In this document: in pieces, positions 22,331 through 33,440 of the stretch
Layout of the letters: every line of letters starts with the position of its first letter
How positions within the stretch are numbered: the first letter of the stretch is position 1
Origin: Limanda limanda
Lineage: Eukaryota; Chordata; Actinopteri; Pleuronectiformes; Pleuronectidae
Length of the DNA: 64,000 nucleotides
Direction of reading: 5' to 3'
NCBI RefSeq assembly: GCF_963576545.1
Contig: NC_083639.1
Coordinates: forward strand, 29,021,329-29,085,328
Program-made: the position numbers and the translations under genes
Notes under the pieces: generated by a model
What the model saw: the letters and a program-made list of their open reading frames with translations, nothing else
Databases searched by the model: none
What the model was told of the DNA's origin: nothing

Positions 22331-23027
22331 AGGGATGTCACGATAACCGATACTTACGATACCTTTTGATACTAAGATAACAAAACACCGACGATGCCCA
22401 TATTTTTGAAGCACCGTAGAGAGAGAGCCGATGCCAGCTGTTAGCAACTTAGCATTAGCATCGGTGCTGGGCTAGTCGATGTTTACATTCAGAAAACCAA
22501 GATGGCAACTGCGGCTGCAGCGTTCGCCCCACATCGACTTGTTGATGAAAAAGGCACAAAGAGTCGTGTATGGAAGTACTTTGCGTTTGAGGCAGATGAC
22601 CGTGGTGTTATCATTAATCCGCAGAAGCCATTATGCTAACGATGCTACCGTGGTCTTCAGACCGAGGGAGGTCATACTTCCAATTTAGCAAAGCACCTGA
22701 AAGACGGTCATCCGGATTTGTTTAAAGAATTCAAGGTTAGTTCTGATTCATATTAACTGTAAATTAGTCCTAAACTCACTTTAATGCATAACGTGTCTCA
22801 CAACAATGCGTCACTCACATACGTCCGCAACTACCGTATTACCCACAGTATATGCGCAAGCACATTAAACTACCGTATATGACATTAACAACATCCAAAG
22901 AATGCACTTTTGGAATCTTAGAAAAATCCTTTTTTTTATACCGTGGTATCGAAATTGGCATCGAGAATCATGTTATTTTACTGGTATTGGCACCGACTAC
23001 TGGATTTTTTGGTATCGTGACACCTCT
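22331..23027 (+). mobile_element. Non-autonomous hAT element with BED-finger exon
   Basis: The left end AGGGATGTCACGATA and the right end TATCGTGACACCTCT form an imperfect inverted pair of the AGGGGTGTCACGATA hAT type. Flanking CTGGTGAT and CTAGTGAC (6 of 8 identical) may be a worn 8-bp duplication. The ~700-bp interior keeps only the first transposase exon; the catalytic domain is absent. Confidence 0.72.
22502..22735 (+). pseudogene. hAT transposase exon 1 with BED zinc finger, broken
   Basis: A reading frame starts at ATG 22502 (M-A-T-A-A-A-A-F) and contains V-W-K-Y-F, a Cys pair, and G-G-H-T-S-N-L-A-K-H-L-K-D-G-H-P. This is the DNA-binding BED finger found at the N-terminus of hAT transposases. 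An in-frame TAA falls between the two cysteines of the C-x2-C pair, so the finger cannot be made. The frame stops at a good splice donor, TTCAAG|GTTAGT. No downstream transposase exon remains. Confidence 0.75.
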
Positions 23028-23976
23028 ACTAGTGACTGAGATTATTATCTGCTCCCTCTCGTGTGGTGAGGACACGTTGGACTCATCCAAATCGTATATT
23101 CAAGACAACTGAGGCTCAGCAACTTCTTCCTGCTTTTGTCCACCACCGTGAACACAGAAGTTCAGCCGTCGTTCATCGCACACATGAGCAGAATATTCTT
23201 TTCTTTTTGTTTTCTCCAGTCCGTCGTGAGCAGACATCATTTAGAAAACTGAACAAATAAACAACGCGCAAACACGGATGCTGTTGTGTACATTTGTTTT
23301 TTAACACTGTTTAGCATCTGAAGACGAGAAGAGAACAGTCGTTGCTTCACAGCTTCACACGATGATAAATAAAGGTTCTGTGTATAATATACTAATAGAT
23401 ATTATAAGAATTCACTTAGATTCTCATACGAGAAAATGTTTTTTATGCAAATGGTAAAAGTATGACAAGCTTCAGAGGTCAGACATGAAACTAAATGATT
23501 TGCAGTTAATGGAAATATTATAACTAATGTAATATGTGGATGAGGCTTGAGTTTCACACATATACAAACGTGGTCAATGTGATCATGAGACCATGTTATT
23601 AATTTCTTATTTTGTCCCATTTGGCAATAAACTGATCGAGCTCAAGGTGCACACGCACACATCGTTAATATCAGGATCAATACAACACACACACACACAC
23701 ATGTAAGAAGCAAACGCTACACACCTGCAATCAAGTGGAAGGTTACATGTTGAAGAGGACACACACAAACACACTCTTCTCTTTTACTCTGTGATCACAC
23801 ACTCATCCAACAACCTCAATGAGGATTTCACAACCATCAAGGGGTCGGCACATGTTCAAAGAATTATTATATTTAATAATATATCATATAAACATTATTC
23901 TGCAATAAAAACAAAAAGTGTCAAAACTAACGAAATGTTTTTACGTCTCTTTACCTGAAAAAGATAAAATCGGGTC

Positions 23977-24040
<64 letters not shown>

Positions 24041-24685
24041 CTCTCTCTCTCTCCCCTCTCCCCTCTCCCTGTCACTCTCTCTCTCTGATGGCCTGTCACC
24101 ACCTGAAGGGGCCGAGCGTCTTCCCCTTTATTCCATCTTTCCTCGTTCCTCCACCTCTCCTGTCTCGTCCTCTTTTCTTTCCTCTATGATGAACTGTCAC
24201 CAGCAACCGTTCAAATCGAACTCGCCCGTCGCACAGAGACCGATCTTCCTCACACCGGGGACACATTCGTCTTCATCAGAGACAACGAGTGCAACGCTCA
24301 CAACACTGACACCCGTCACTTGGCCGATAGAACGAAATCACTCCCAAGGTTCGGAACAGAAAGACTCATCTTCTACTGAATTTGGCATTTGTGATTTTTT
24401 TTTCCGACTGAAATATGTAAAGAAACAAATAAATAAGTTAAGAGTCCAACTTTATACGTCGCTTAAATAAAATGGAATGTAGCCCGAAAGTAAAAATTCG
24501 CTTGAAGCACTTTATGTTTTCTCAAGTGGCGAGTTGTAATAGGTGATGGAGAAGTTGAAGGTTGTTAACATCTCTTTAGGTCTAGTTTCTCTTATTGTTT
24601 GTTTCCTTTTGAGTTGTGGGTCTGCTAGTTCTTGGTTTTCGTTCAAGTTTTACAGTCACACAACAATAAGTAACTTCTTCATTAA
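23028..24685. other. Intron with CA and CT microsatellites
   Basis: No supported gene. A (CA)n run lies at about 23686-23700 and (CT)n with minor interruptions at about 23981-24052. The remainder is unremarkable intron. Confidence 0.6.
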
Positions 24686-24693
24686 CTGAAAAT

Positions 24694-24946
24694 TAGGGCT
24701 GGGCAAGTTAACTCGTTTTAATCGAGTTAACTCAAGTGATGAGTTAACTCGATTAATTATTTTATCTCGCATTAACTCAGGTTTGATTATTTATTGTTTT
24801 ATTGTGAAAGTCAGGCTTTTATTTTGTGAAAGTCTGTTGCTGACTGCTGCAGAACAGGAAAAATGAAAATAATTGGCGGATAAACAATCGAGTTAACTCA
24901 TCACTTGAGTTAACTCGATTAAAACGAGTTAACCTGCCCAGCCCTA
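24694..24946 (+). mobile_element. hAT MITE, copy 2
   Basis: The same 253-bp family and orientation as the copy at 16362, with ends TAGGGCTGGGCAAGT and GCCCAGCCCTA. It is flanked by perfect 8-bp CTGAAAAT duplications at 24686-24693 and 24947-24954. The high similarity to the other copies points to recent family activity. Confidence 0.93.
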
Positions 24947-25349
24947 CTGAAAATATGTTCACACAACAGACTGGATCTGAATAAATAAAGTTACGAACAT
25001 CAGTGTGATAAGAAGTACGTAAAATGAGAAAGACCGTTTATGTATCATGCAATTTTAGTTTGATCCATGTCTCATCTGCTAACATGGAGGAGGTACAGCT
25101 GCTACACTGATATCTAGTGATGAGTATGTTGTGTGCTCTTCACTACACAATGAAAGACAAGTAAAAAAGTTTGATCTGCAGGAGCTTCATTACTCGTCTT
25201 GGTATAGGTATATAAATATACATTTATATATGTATATATTTAGATCCCACCTGTCTCCCACCACCTGTGTAACGACCCCTGAGTGAAACACTCCCTTGAT
25301 CTGCTCATCACATGTCTGAGTTTCCTCTAGATCCTACAAATGGGCCCCA

Positions 25350-25801
25350 TAGTCCAGGCAAAGTAGCCCATTTTGGAGCCAAAAATAGAAGTAATTGTAA
25401 AATAATTTTTTTCAGCATAGATTATTTCTGTGAGGTGTCCAGAACAACATACTAAAAGTCCTAAGAAATCCTAGTTGAGGAAATATGTTTAATTCTCATC
25501 AATGTGTGCCAATAAGGCAACAATACACCCCAAAAAGACTATTTTTTTCCTTTACTCCTATCAAAACGAAACTTTACACAATGAAAGTAGCCATGAAACG
25601 TAAAATTTTTTGTATTACAAGTTTCTTTGAAAATGAATTTATGTATGTATTTGTAATACATATGAATGGTGTTTGCCTATGCAAATTAGGACATATTCAA
25701 TAAGTGTGGAGCTCATGTGCTTGTCAAATTCATTTCAAAAGAAACTTGTAATACAAAAATTTACAATTAGTCGGTCGTAAAACTCTACTTTGCCTGGACT
25801 A
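25350..25801. mobile_element. TIR element, unclassified (452 bp)
   Basis: A perfect 17-bp inverted pair, TAGTCCAGGCAAAGTAG at 25350-25366 and CTACTTTGCCTGGACTA at 25785-25801, bounds the element. Inside is a second long inverted pair, about 25600-25645 against 25723-25768, each containing TTTGTATTACAAGTTTC or its complement. The interior is A/T-rich with no transposase frame. CCA adjoins both ends and may be part of a short target duplication, but the flanks are too short to classify it. Confidence 0.72.
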
Positions 25802-26175
25802 CCATGGGAATCAGATCAGCTCCCAGAGCATCAGTGACTTGTGTTTTCAGGAACTTGGCCGTGTCCCTCTTGTTTACAGTCCACCAGACGCCCGGGCTGC
25901 TCTTCTGTCCCCGTGAGGACGAGGGACGCCTCCTCCTGGCTCGAGCTAACGGACCGAACCTCAGGAGACAGCAGGACGCCGATTTATCGCCCTGCCTCTG
26001 TCCAGCGAGGAGACGAGGAGACGAGGAGACGAGGAGACGAGGAGACGAGGGGAGTTGTTTACGGTGGAGACACTGGAGAGACAGTGTGTGTCCTTCTGTG
26101 TGTGCACGAGTTAACTTTGTGCAGCCTGAGAAGAATACTAAGTGAGTGTGGGGGGGATGCAGCTGCTGCGTGGTT

Positions 26176-26218
<43 letters not shown>

Positions 26219-26530
26219 TACTGTGATTGGTTGTTGGGGTTCTCAGGTAGCCCCAGGTAGTCATGGTAACCACATTTCTTTTCTTTGACTCTCGTTAACT
26301 TTTTTTGTCTCTTTACTCAGTAATGAACAGTTTTACTTAAAAAAAAAAAACCTTTTTACAAATTACAAGAAAAAACACACAAAAGTTTAACGTGCCAAAC
26401 TAAAAAACATTTAAATACGCATCAATTAATGTTCATTTAATTATCAGATGCTATAAAAAGCTATATTGTCTGGATCCCTCTAACTCAAAGCAAGAAACAG
26501 AATGAAGTTTGTGTCTGTGTGTCTGTATGT

Positions 26531-26565
<35 letters not shown>

Positions 26566-27770
26566 AGTGTGTGGTTGTATAGGTTTAAAGCTGAGTGTCT
26601 TTATATAGTTGTGTTGTTCAAACATGTGTTCTTCCCAAGGCTATTTTAGGGTCAGAACCTATTTGTAGGATTAAGTTTTTAATTAGGTTTATGGAAATGT
26701 CAATGAGTGCCCTCTCGACGATGGAGGGATCTGTGTGTGTGTGTGTGTGTGTTTGGTTGTGTTTCTGTGTGTGTCTGTGTGTGTGTGTGTCGTTGATGGT
26801 CAGGGTACCTTGACCAAACCCCCTGAGGCTCTTGAATTGTCAGAAACGGTGTCTGGCTGCATTTCTCACAGCAGAAGAGGCCATATTCTATTTTGTGCCA
26901 TTTCTCGCCCCATTTGTCCTCGTCCCTCCTCCGTCTTCCTCCTCCTCCTCCTCCGACACCCCCCCATCCCTCCTGCCTCCTCCTGTCCTCCCGTCACTTT
27001 CCCCTGGATTCGACATCATGTTCTCCATCCGTAAAAGTGACGGCCTACGTTGAAGAAGTTGGTGACTGCGAGGTAAGACACTCTCTTCTCCACCTCATCC
27101 TTCACCTCACTCGCTCTACTTATCTAATTCGTGCCTTGATCCTCTCCATCTGATTTCCCCACTTTGAGCTTCTTCCACTTCTCTTCCTGCTTGAGACACT
27201 TGCAGGATCTCCTCGGCATCTGAGGCAAGCCCCCTGATGGAGGTAGTTAGGTACAAAGGCCAGAAGTAGGGGGACTCTTGATCCACATCAGCGGTTTCTC
27301 CCTCTCTGAGAACTTCATCCTCCCTTATCTCTCTCTCCACTTCCACGGTTTCTTTTTTTTTTATTCCTGACAGCCTCCATCTTTAAGTATTACATCTTCT
27401 TTAGTGTCGCTCCCACTGTTTTCAGACTTGTATTCCCTCTCCCTCCATCGTTCCTCATCCCTCAGTCCCTCTTGCTCTTAACTCTCTTACTGGTAACCCC
27501 AGGCGCTTTATACTTGTGTGTGTCTGACTGTGTGTGTCTGTGTGTGTGTGTGTGTGTGTGTGTTCCATTAACATGTGACACTGCACGACACCGAGGGAGG
27601 ATTTGAGTTTTGCCGCCGGTGAGTTGTGTTAATGTGCGCTGCGTCGACTAATTGGCTCAGTGACGGGAGACGAGAGACTGGCACCAGACTGATGTCACCC
27701 CGGAGGACGGAGAGAGGGAGAGAGGGAGGGAAAGAGAGGTAAAAGACAGGAGGAGAAGGGAAGGGAAGGG

Positions 27771-27946
27771 TTGTGTGATAGGAAAAGGGAAGAAGACAAG
27801 AGGCAGGTGGAAGAGGAAGGGAAGGGGTTCAGTCAAAACACTGGGATGAAGGGAAGAGTTGTGTGATAGGAAAAGGGAAGAAGACAAGAGGTAGGTGGAA
27901 GAGGAAGGGAAGGGGTTCAGTCAAAACACTGGGATGAAGGGAAAGA
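27771..27946. repeat. 88-bp tandem duplication
   Basis: Two almost identical 88-bp copies (27771-27858 and 27859-27946) each begin TTGTGTGATAGGAAAAGGGA and end before a GGGA-rich junction. Very few differences are visible, so the duplication is recent. Confidence 0.85.
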
Positions 27947-29565
27947 GAAGAACGACGGGAAATAAGAATCAAGAAGTGAGAGGATTATTAGCGATTTGAG
28001 AAATTGGGAAGATAAGTGAGAGATGACAAGAAAAGCATGTAGCTGCAGTTCTTTAATGGAAGAGCAGAGGCAGCAGTGGTGAGCTATGGAGCGATGGAGA
28101 GAGTGGGTGGATGGAGAGAACTCTCTCTTCCTTCTAAATGTTCTTGTGACGCTCTCCCTGATGGACAGGTGAAAAAAAAAAAAAGAATCAGGAGGATTAT
28201 CCAAGACGGGCGGAGAACGAGAAACAGACTTTGATCCACGGGATCAAACTCTGTACGACGAACCAGCCGAGTCCACTAATATGTAAATGAGGAGTTTCTC
28301 TCCGATACGACACGTCGGACACTTCAGAGAGAAGAAGAGACGTCCGCTGACAGAAGAGAAATCAAAAAAAATTACACGACTTTGTGCGGATCGTAGATAA
28401 CGCAAATCCTCGATAAGCCAAATAACAGATTATCACTTTCAATCATCCTGTAGCTGAACTCGTGAATTTAGAGGGTGAATTATTCGTTGGTCTTTCTCTG
28501 CCTCTATTGTCGATGCGTGGATGAGTGGACGGAGACTCGCCCTTCATCCGGACTCGCTCCACTTCAAGCTGCCTTCACAGAGAACATTCATTCCACAGCT
28601 GAGACCTGGAAGACGTCACCAGCTCCGGGACAAACACTGAGCATCCGACCCTGAGGCCTGAATCCACCAGGAAGTGAGGAGCACAAAGAACCGGCCACGA
28701 GGATCAGAGAGGAACGAGAGTGTGTGTTTGTGTTTATTCCACAGGTGGATGATGCACAAAGCAACACAATGCTGTTGTGCTTCCCTCTTTGACGTTGTGT
28801 TGTGTCCTTCAGGGCCACCATAGCAGACTTCAGTAACATGATTCCATTCATTGTTTTGAACGACACAGACAAATAGAAGCATCGAACCATCAAATCTAGT
28901 TTAATTTGATCTGAATCATGTTCAACTGCAGCTCTCACCCGGACACACACACACACACACACACGTGCATTTATTCTGTCTGGTTTTTATTTCCTCTGCA
29001 AACATCTTTTCATAAATGTTGCTCAGTAAAAACAAACAGGATCTCTTACGTCTCTCGAAGGAGGAAATAAAACCAGCCGAGCTTTCTGTCGGCTGCTTCA
29101 ACTGGGAATCATATTTTCATAAGAAACATTTCTCCGACTTCCTTATAGAATCATCTGTAAGAGCTGACAGAGCTTCAGTCCATGACCCGAACCAACCACA
29201 CACTGATTGGATTGACTGAGATCCAATCAAATGAGGACTTTTCATGTGAGTGGATTTAGGGTCTGAAGGTAGAGTGAGTGCACGCATGCTCACAACTGGC
29301 ACACACAAACTGAAACACACACATACACACACACACACACACGCTTGTTCAATCTCCGTGTGAGTGCATTGTGGGAGATCTGAGGTTATTACATCACGCC
29401 CTGATCCCCCAAACTGAGTTACCGTGGTTACAGCAGTGGAAAATTAAAACAACCCTCACAGGACTTCAGAGTATTATGGAAATTTAGAAAGGTTCAAGTT
29501 GTGAAGGAGTTATGAGGAGGAGGATCAGTGGGGGGGGTGGGGGGTGTACTCTGTTCTGAGTGTTT

Positions 29566-29755
29566 ATGATGTGTAAAACTATATGTATTACTGTGTATTA
29601 CTGTGTATATATATATGCATATTTATTTCATTCCTATTTATTCAATGTATTAACTTTTAATGTATCAACTTTTTTATTGTACCCTCGGCACCATTGAAAA
29701 TTAGGGTCTTATCCCTCAATGTGTCTTCCGAGGCTTAAATAAATATTCAATCAAT
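29566..29755 (+). mobile_element. Retroposon 3'-end fragment, family X, copy 1
   Basis: The segment ends TACCCTCGGCACCATTG, then a GGGTCTTATCCCTCAATGTG run, then CCGAGGCTTAAATAAAT. Inverted relatives lie at 30297-30360, 30475-30660 and 37681-37880. The shared AATAAA-like end suggests the 3' part of a non-LTR retroposon. I do not name the clade. Confidence 0.6.
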
Positions 29756-30000
29756 ATGTACTGTCTACTTATATGTTCACACCAGGGAAGGAGCATTGCA
29801 ATCCTTTCTATGTCCTATAATCAATAAAGTTGAGTTTGTCTTTTTAACTTTGCAGAACCTTCATATTCACAGGAAAACTTATTTTTCAAATATAGGAAAG
29901 AAACTCTGAAAAAGCACAAGATGTCTTTTTGCTCATAGAATAGAAAAACATGAAATATAGATTTCATATCCTACAGTTCCTCAGGACTGTTGACACTCAC

Positions 30001-30277
30001 CCCATTGGCTCTGCTCATGGCCTGGTAGTAGATGCTGTAGCTCTTGGCCGGGGACAGCGGCGGATTCCAGAAGCCTCCGTAGCTCTTGTTGTCGCCCACG
30101 GTGAACGGCTGCACCACGGTGACGCTCGCCGGCGGCAGGTCGGCGGCGATGTAGTACGACGAGTCCAAGACGGAGGCGTTCCGGAAGCTGACGGGGGCGG
30201 AGAAGCACTCGGGCGCTTCGGAGGCGGCGCGCCGGGTCCGGGACTTACGCTCCTCCTTCACCACCAGCTGGTAGGAG
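30001..30277 (-). CDS. ptprk: ptprk FN3-4 / cleavage-region exon (277 nt)
   Basis: The exon enters in phase 2 (TTTCCAG|C completes a Ser) and leaves in phase 0 (AATGGG|GTGAGT). It encodes 92 full codons from [10 protein letters not shown] to S-R-A-N-G. It holds the second half of FN3-4 with the F-W-N-P-P-L and S-Y-S-I-Y-Y strands and sequons at N-A-S and N-K-S. At residues 13-16, R-T-R-R followed by A-A matches the furin consensus. R2B phosphatases are known to be cut here by proprotein convertases into non-covalently joined ectodomain and membrane subunits. E-C-F-S-x-P-V-S and Y-Q-L-V-V-K-E-E-R favour PTPRK. There is no frame break. It sits between several retroposon fragments, which do not enter it. 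Confidence 0.94.
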
Positions 30278-30296
30278 CTGGAAACACACGGGAAGT

Positions 30297-30660
30297 GACT
30301 GATTATTTATTTAAGCCTCGGAAAACACATTGAGGAATAAGACCCTCGTTTACAATGGTAGCTTAAAACATTAAAAAGTATTATTATTATATTATTGATT
30401 TATCATTGAATGACTATTTTCTCAACCCGTCCAGATGTTTGATGTCATTTAAACTGAAGATGTATATCCTGACTGATTATTTATTTAAGTCTCGGAAAAC
30501 ACATTGAGGAATAAGACCCTGATTTACAATGGTGCCGGAGGTACAATGAAGAGTTGATACATTGAAAGAAAAAATAAATAAATAAGAATGAAATAAATAT
30601 GCTTATATATATATATATACAGTAATACAAGGGAAAAGGTCATAAACAATCATTTTTGAC
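30297..30660 (-). mobile_element. Retroposon 3'-end fragments, family X, copies 2 and 3
   Basis: Two minus-oriented fragments (30297-30360 and 30475-30660) contain CTCGGAAAACACATTGAGGA and AATAAGACCCT. Between them, 30361-30475 matches parts of the 520-bp unit at 37374-38190 with internal deletion. The two sites were therefore related before the hAT and the retrovirus-like element separated them. Confidence 0.65.
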
Positions 30661-30691
30661 GATTCAATGAAAGTCAACTAACAGTTAGAAT

Positions 30692-31290
30692 TAGGGTTGC
30701 AAAATTACGGGAATATTCAAAGTTGGAAACTTTCCACGGGAATTAACGGGAATATACGGGAATTAACGGGAATATATGGGAATATATGGGAATATACGGG
30801 AATTAACGGGAATTAACAGGAATAAACTGGAAATGTTGTGGGTAATTTATACTAACTGTATTTACCTTGTCATATACAGACATAAATATAAACATTTTGT
30901 TTTGTCATAGGCTGATTTGAGTCCTGAGGAAACTTTGGGCACTTGACTATACGCTTCTGCATCGTTGTGTCATTCTTAACATAGGTCTTTGCACAGTATT
31001 TGCAAATGTACACAGCCTTTCCTTCTACATTGGATGGGGTGAAATGTCTCCACACATGAGATAGTGCACGTGGCATTGTTCTGTAGAATAAGATGAGAAA
31101 AAAGTTTGTAAAAAAACACTAATGCAATGCCAGAGATATAAATAGTTAGCCAAACAATTGGAATCGTCTGTAAACATATTTTACAATTGATGGATAAATG
31201 AATGGAAATAGGCTAGATGAACAGATGAACAATCCTCAATCAGCATGATCATATATTTTCCCAGTAATAGTAATAGTAAGTTAGAATCAC
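30692..31290 (-). mobile_element. hAT remnant with GGGAATWWAC sub-repeats
   Basis: The left end TAGGGTTGCAAAATTACGGG is followed by about eleven 10-bp sub-repeats (GGGAATTAAC, GGGAATATAC) at about 30736-30830, typical of a fish hAT family. A 9-bp AGTTAGAAT occurs just before the left end (30683-30691) and again at about 31282-31290, possibly the target duplication. The expected right inverted end is not visible. Only a BED-finger reading frame survives inside. Confidence 0.6.
30870..31076 (-). pseudogene. hAT transposase N-terminus, BED finger, degenerate
   Basis: 68 codons start M-P-R-A-L-S-H-V-W-R-H-F and continue through a C-x2-C pair (I-C-K-Y-C) to a distal Cys in I-V-K-C-P. The order matches a BED zinc finger. 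The His expected before the distal Cys is Arg (codon CGT), one transition from CAT, so zinc binding is probably lost. There is no catalytic domain. Confidence 0.65.
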
Positions 31291-31755
31291 TGCAGGAGAA
31301 GTCAGTCGTACATGAGATAAGATTTGAGAATGTGATGGGAATTTTGTATTTAGACATGTTCAAATGTAACAGATTACATTTATATAGAAAGAAGTTTACT
31401 GAAAGATGTATTTCTGTGTTTAAGACTCATAGTCAGAGTTTAGGTCAAGTTAACACTATGCATAATGCTCTTGAAGGGCCTTATAGACGTGGCCTTCTCA
31501 GTCTAGTGTGAACAAAAGGTTTCTCAACAGGGGCCAATAAGTCTTCTGTAGCAGGGAGCTTTAAAGGCTAATAGGTGTGACCTGCAGAGACAGGAGATCT
31601 CTGAGAAACTCAAAGGGTCTGGAACAAGATGCGTTTAGCATCTTGTTCAAACTTCAAAGAGACCGCCAGAGACCAATGTCTGGTCTTCCTGTAACGACAT
31701 GGAGAGAAGCTGATTGGACAAATGTATTTTACTGTGGAGAGGAGGGATCTGATTG

Positions 31756-31761
31756 TATAAA
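31756..31761 (+). promoter_or_regulatory. LTR TATA box
   Basis: TATAAA in the context GATTGTATAAATGGAG lies about 135 bp upstream of the ATTAAA signal. This is the usual U3 promoter position. The 3' LTR has the same motif at 37167-37172. Confidence 0.7.
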
Positions 31762-31868
31762 TGGAGTGTACTTTTGAGAGCTCATTGCCATTGCCCTCAC
31801 ATCTGTCACCGTGATGTTTGAGCTCTGTGCCATTGAGGTCAAGTCTGTTGTCGTGACTTGACCTTTGT

Positions 31869-31896
31869 AAACCGTCCGCAGACGGTTTGAATTAAA
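31869..31896 (+). terminator. LTR hairpin and ATTAAA poly(A) signal
   Basis: A perfect 8-bp stem, AAACCGTC and GACGGTTT with a CGCA loop (31869-31888), is followed directly by ATTAAA at 31891-31896. The arrangement resembles retroviral poly(A) hairpins. It is repeated in the 3' LTR at 37280-37307. Confidence 0.65.
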
Positions 31897-33144
31897 CATC
31901 CAGAATTGATAATTGCTTGTTGTGTCATGATATGTAATAATTTCCCATTACATTTGGCTGTTGTTGGCAGTGACATCCACGTGAGCGACTCTGGCTCTCG
32001 GTGCTGAGGGTAGGTAATTGCGCCGGGGCAGTACGTTTGGAACTAAACCTTTATTATTTCAGTGGGCCTGATGTTCTGAGAATCCGGAGTGCTCACTGAG
32101 GTGGGCTAAAGAACCGACTGGGACAGGCAAGCAGTTTCATTCTGGTAAAGTATAATTCTTGTTTTTAGATCTTTTAAGGAAAAAGGTCCAAAGAAATTCA
32201 CTCATTCAGGGAAGTGAGTTACAGACGTGTATGCATTAAGGAGGTCTTAGAGACCGGTGTAGGATTCATTAAGCTTAATAGGTTAAGATTCTTTTCGAAA
32301 AAAGATCAAAATGTTAAACAGGGTTTAGCGAAAGAGTTTAATGCTAAATTACTTTAATATTGGGCGCTGCGGCATGCTCATAGTTATTGTAAACAAGCAG
32401 AAGAGTAGAATATAAATATATCATAGTATTATTATTTTGCAATGGAGGAAAAGCTGTGACAGAGAGACCTAGGCCAGGTCTGTATCGTCTCAGCATAGCT
32501 ATCTGTTGAAAAATCTGATAAATTCCCATACATTTTATACCTGCATGTGTCTTGTTTAAGAAAAATGTGAAATTAAGTTTTCTCTAAGGCGATTTGATTC
32601 ATGCAGAGTTTTAGAATTGTATTAGAGGAATTAAAATTAAAACTTAGTAATTACAAGAGGTGATTACAGTGGCAATATTATAACTGAAGGGGTTTTTCTC
32701 ATTGTCTCTTAAAAAGTGTTTTGAAGGTGAAAGGTTACTATCAACGTTACACAAATGTTGATGATTTGATACAAGTAACATGCATGATTTGATGAGACTA
32801 ATCTGAGAATTACAGCTGAAAAAGAAAAAGTGAGGAGTGAGAGAGAGAGGATTTCTTGGAAATTCTCAGCACTGGAGCAAGGTGAGTATATATATTTTAA
32901 GTATATTTGGGGTGTAAATGTGTAAGTTTTAAAGGCTTATATCAAAAGAAAAAGAAAAAGATTCAGATCAATCTTAAAACGAATTTGAAAATAGACGGTT
33001 TTAAGAATTAGGAAATAATTGGCTTTAGGGAAAAAATCTCAGAAACATTAGGGTCTTTTCCATATCAGTAGAACTTAAATTCCCAAAAGATTCGTATTCT
33101 ACTGAATAAATCAGAGTTTAAATTGATAAACAACCATTACAGAG

Positions 33145-33440
33145 ATGAATTTACCACAGATTTCTTCTCCTACAGTTCAAGATATGGTTCTGAAGTATGG
33201 TCATTATAGTGTTACACAGTTTGGCTTGTGGGTAAAAAACTATGATTTTCCAAACACAGGGAACATAACTTTAAATCAGTTGAAGCAGCTTAAGATCAAA
33301 TTGCTCGTGGAACAAGAACGAAGCAAAGAGGAACAGGACGTGGGAGAGATGGGACTTGTTTCATATGCGCTGAAGCAGGACACTGGGCAAGAAATTGCCC
33401 TGAGAATCCACACAACAGTGTTACTGACCAGCAGTTGAGC
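33145..33440 (+). pseudogene. gag remnant with nucleocapsid zinc knuckle
   Basis: A 97-codon frame begins at 33145. Overlapping its end in another frame, 33357-33398 encodes a perfect C-x2-C-x4-H-x4-C zinc knuckle preceded by a Gly/Arg-rich stretch, as in retroviral nucleocapsid. The two frames are not continuous, so a frameshift separates them. The N-terminal part is not recognisable as matrix or capsid. In intact elements this domain binds and packages genomic RNA. Confidence 0.75.

Larger units (their letters stand above)
25802..30000. other. Intron with low-complexity tracts
   Basis: No supported exon. It holds a 9-bp (GAGACGAGG)n repeat at 26006-26050, (CT)n at 26179-26216, (GT)n at about 26535-26566 and 26731-26750, pyrimidine-rich sequence at 26925-27010 and TG runs at about 27517-27562. 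CA runs lie at about 28944-28963 and 29317-29341. The reading frames over these tracts are compositional artefacts. Confidence 0.65.
31331..31952 (+). repeat. 5' LTR (622 bp)
   Basis: It starts TGTGATGGGAA and ends TTCCCATTACA, an imperfect inverted terminal repeat with TG...CA ends. It is identical to the 3' LTR except for one visible C/T difference at 31690 against 37101. It carries a TATA box and an ATTAAA signal. Confidence 0.95.

Noticed and set aside
25804..26273. Overlapping 113-162-codon frames
   Set aside because: They arise from the GAGACGAGG repeat and (CT)n. They are open on both strands and carry no domain.
31953..31972. tRNA primer-binding site after the 5' LTR
   Set aside because: A TGG is present near the LTR end, but the following bases do not fit a tRNA 3' end I can name.
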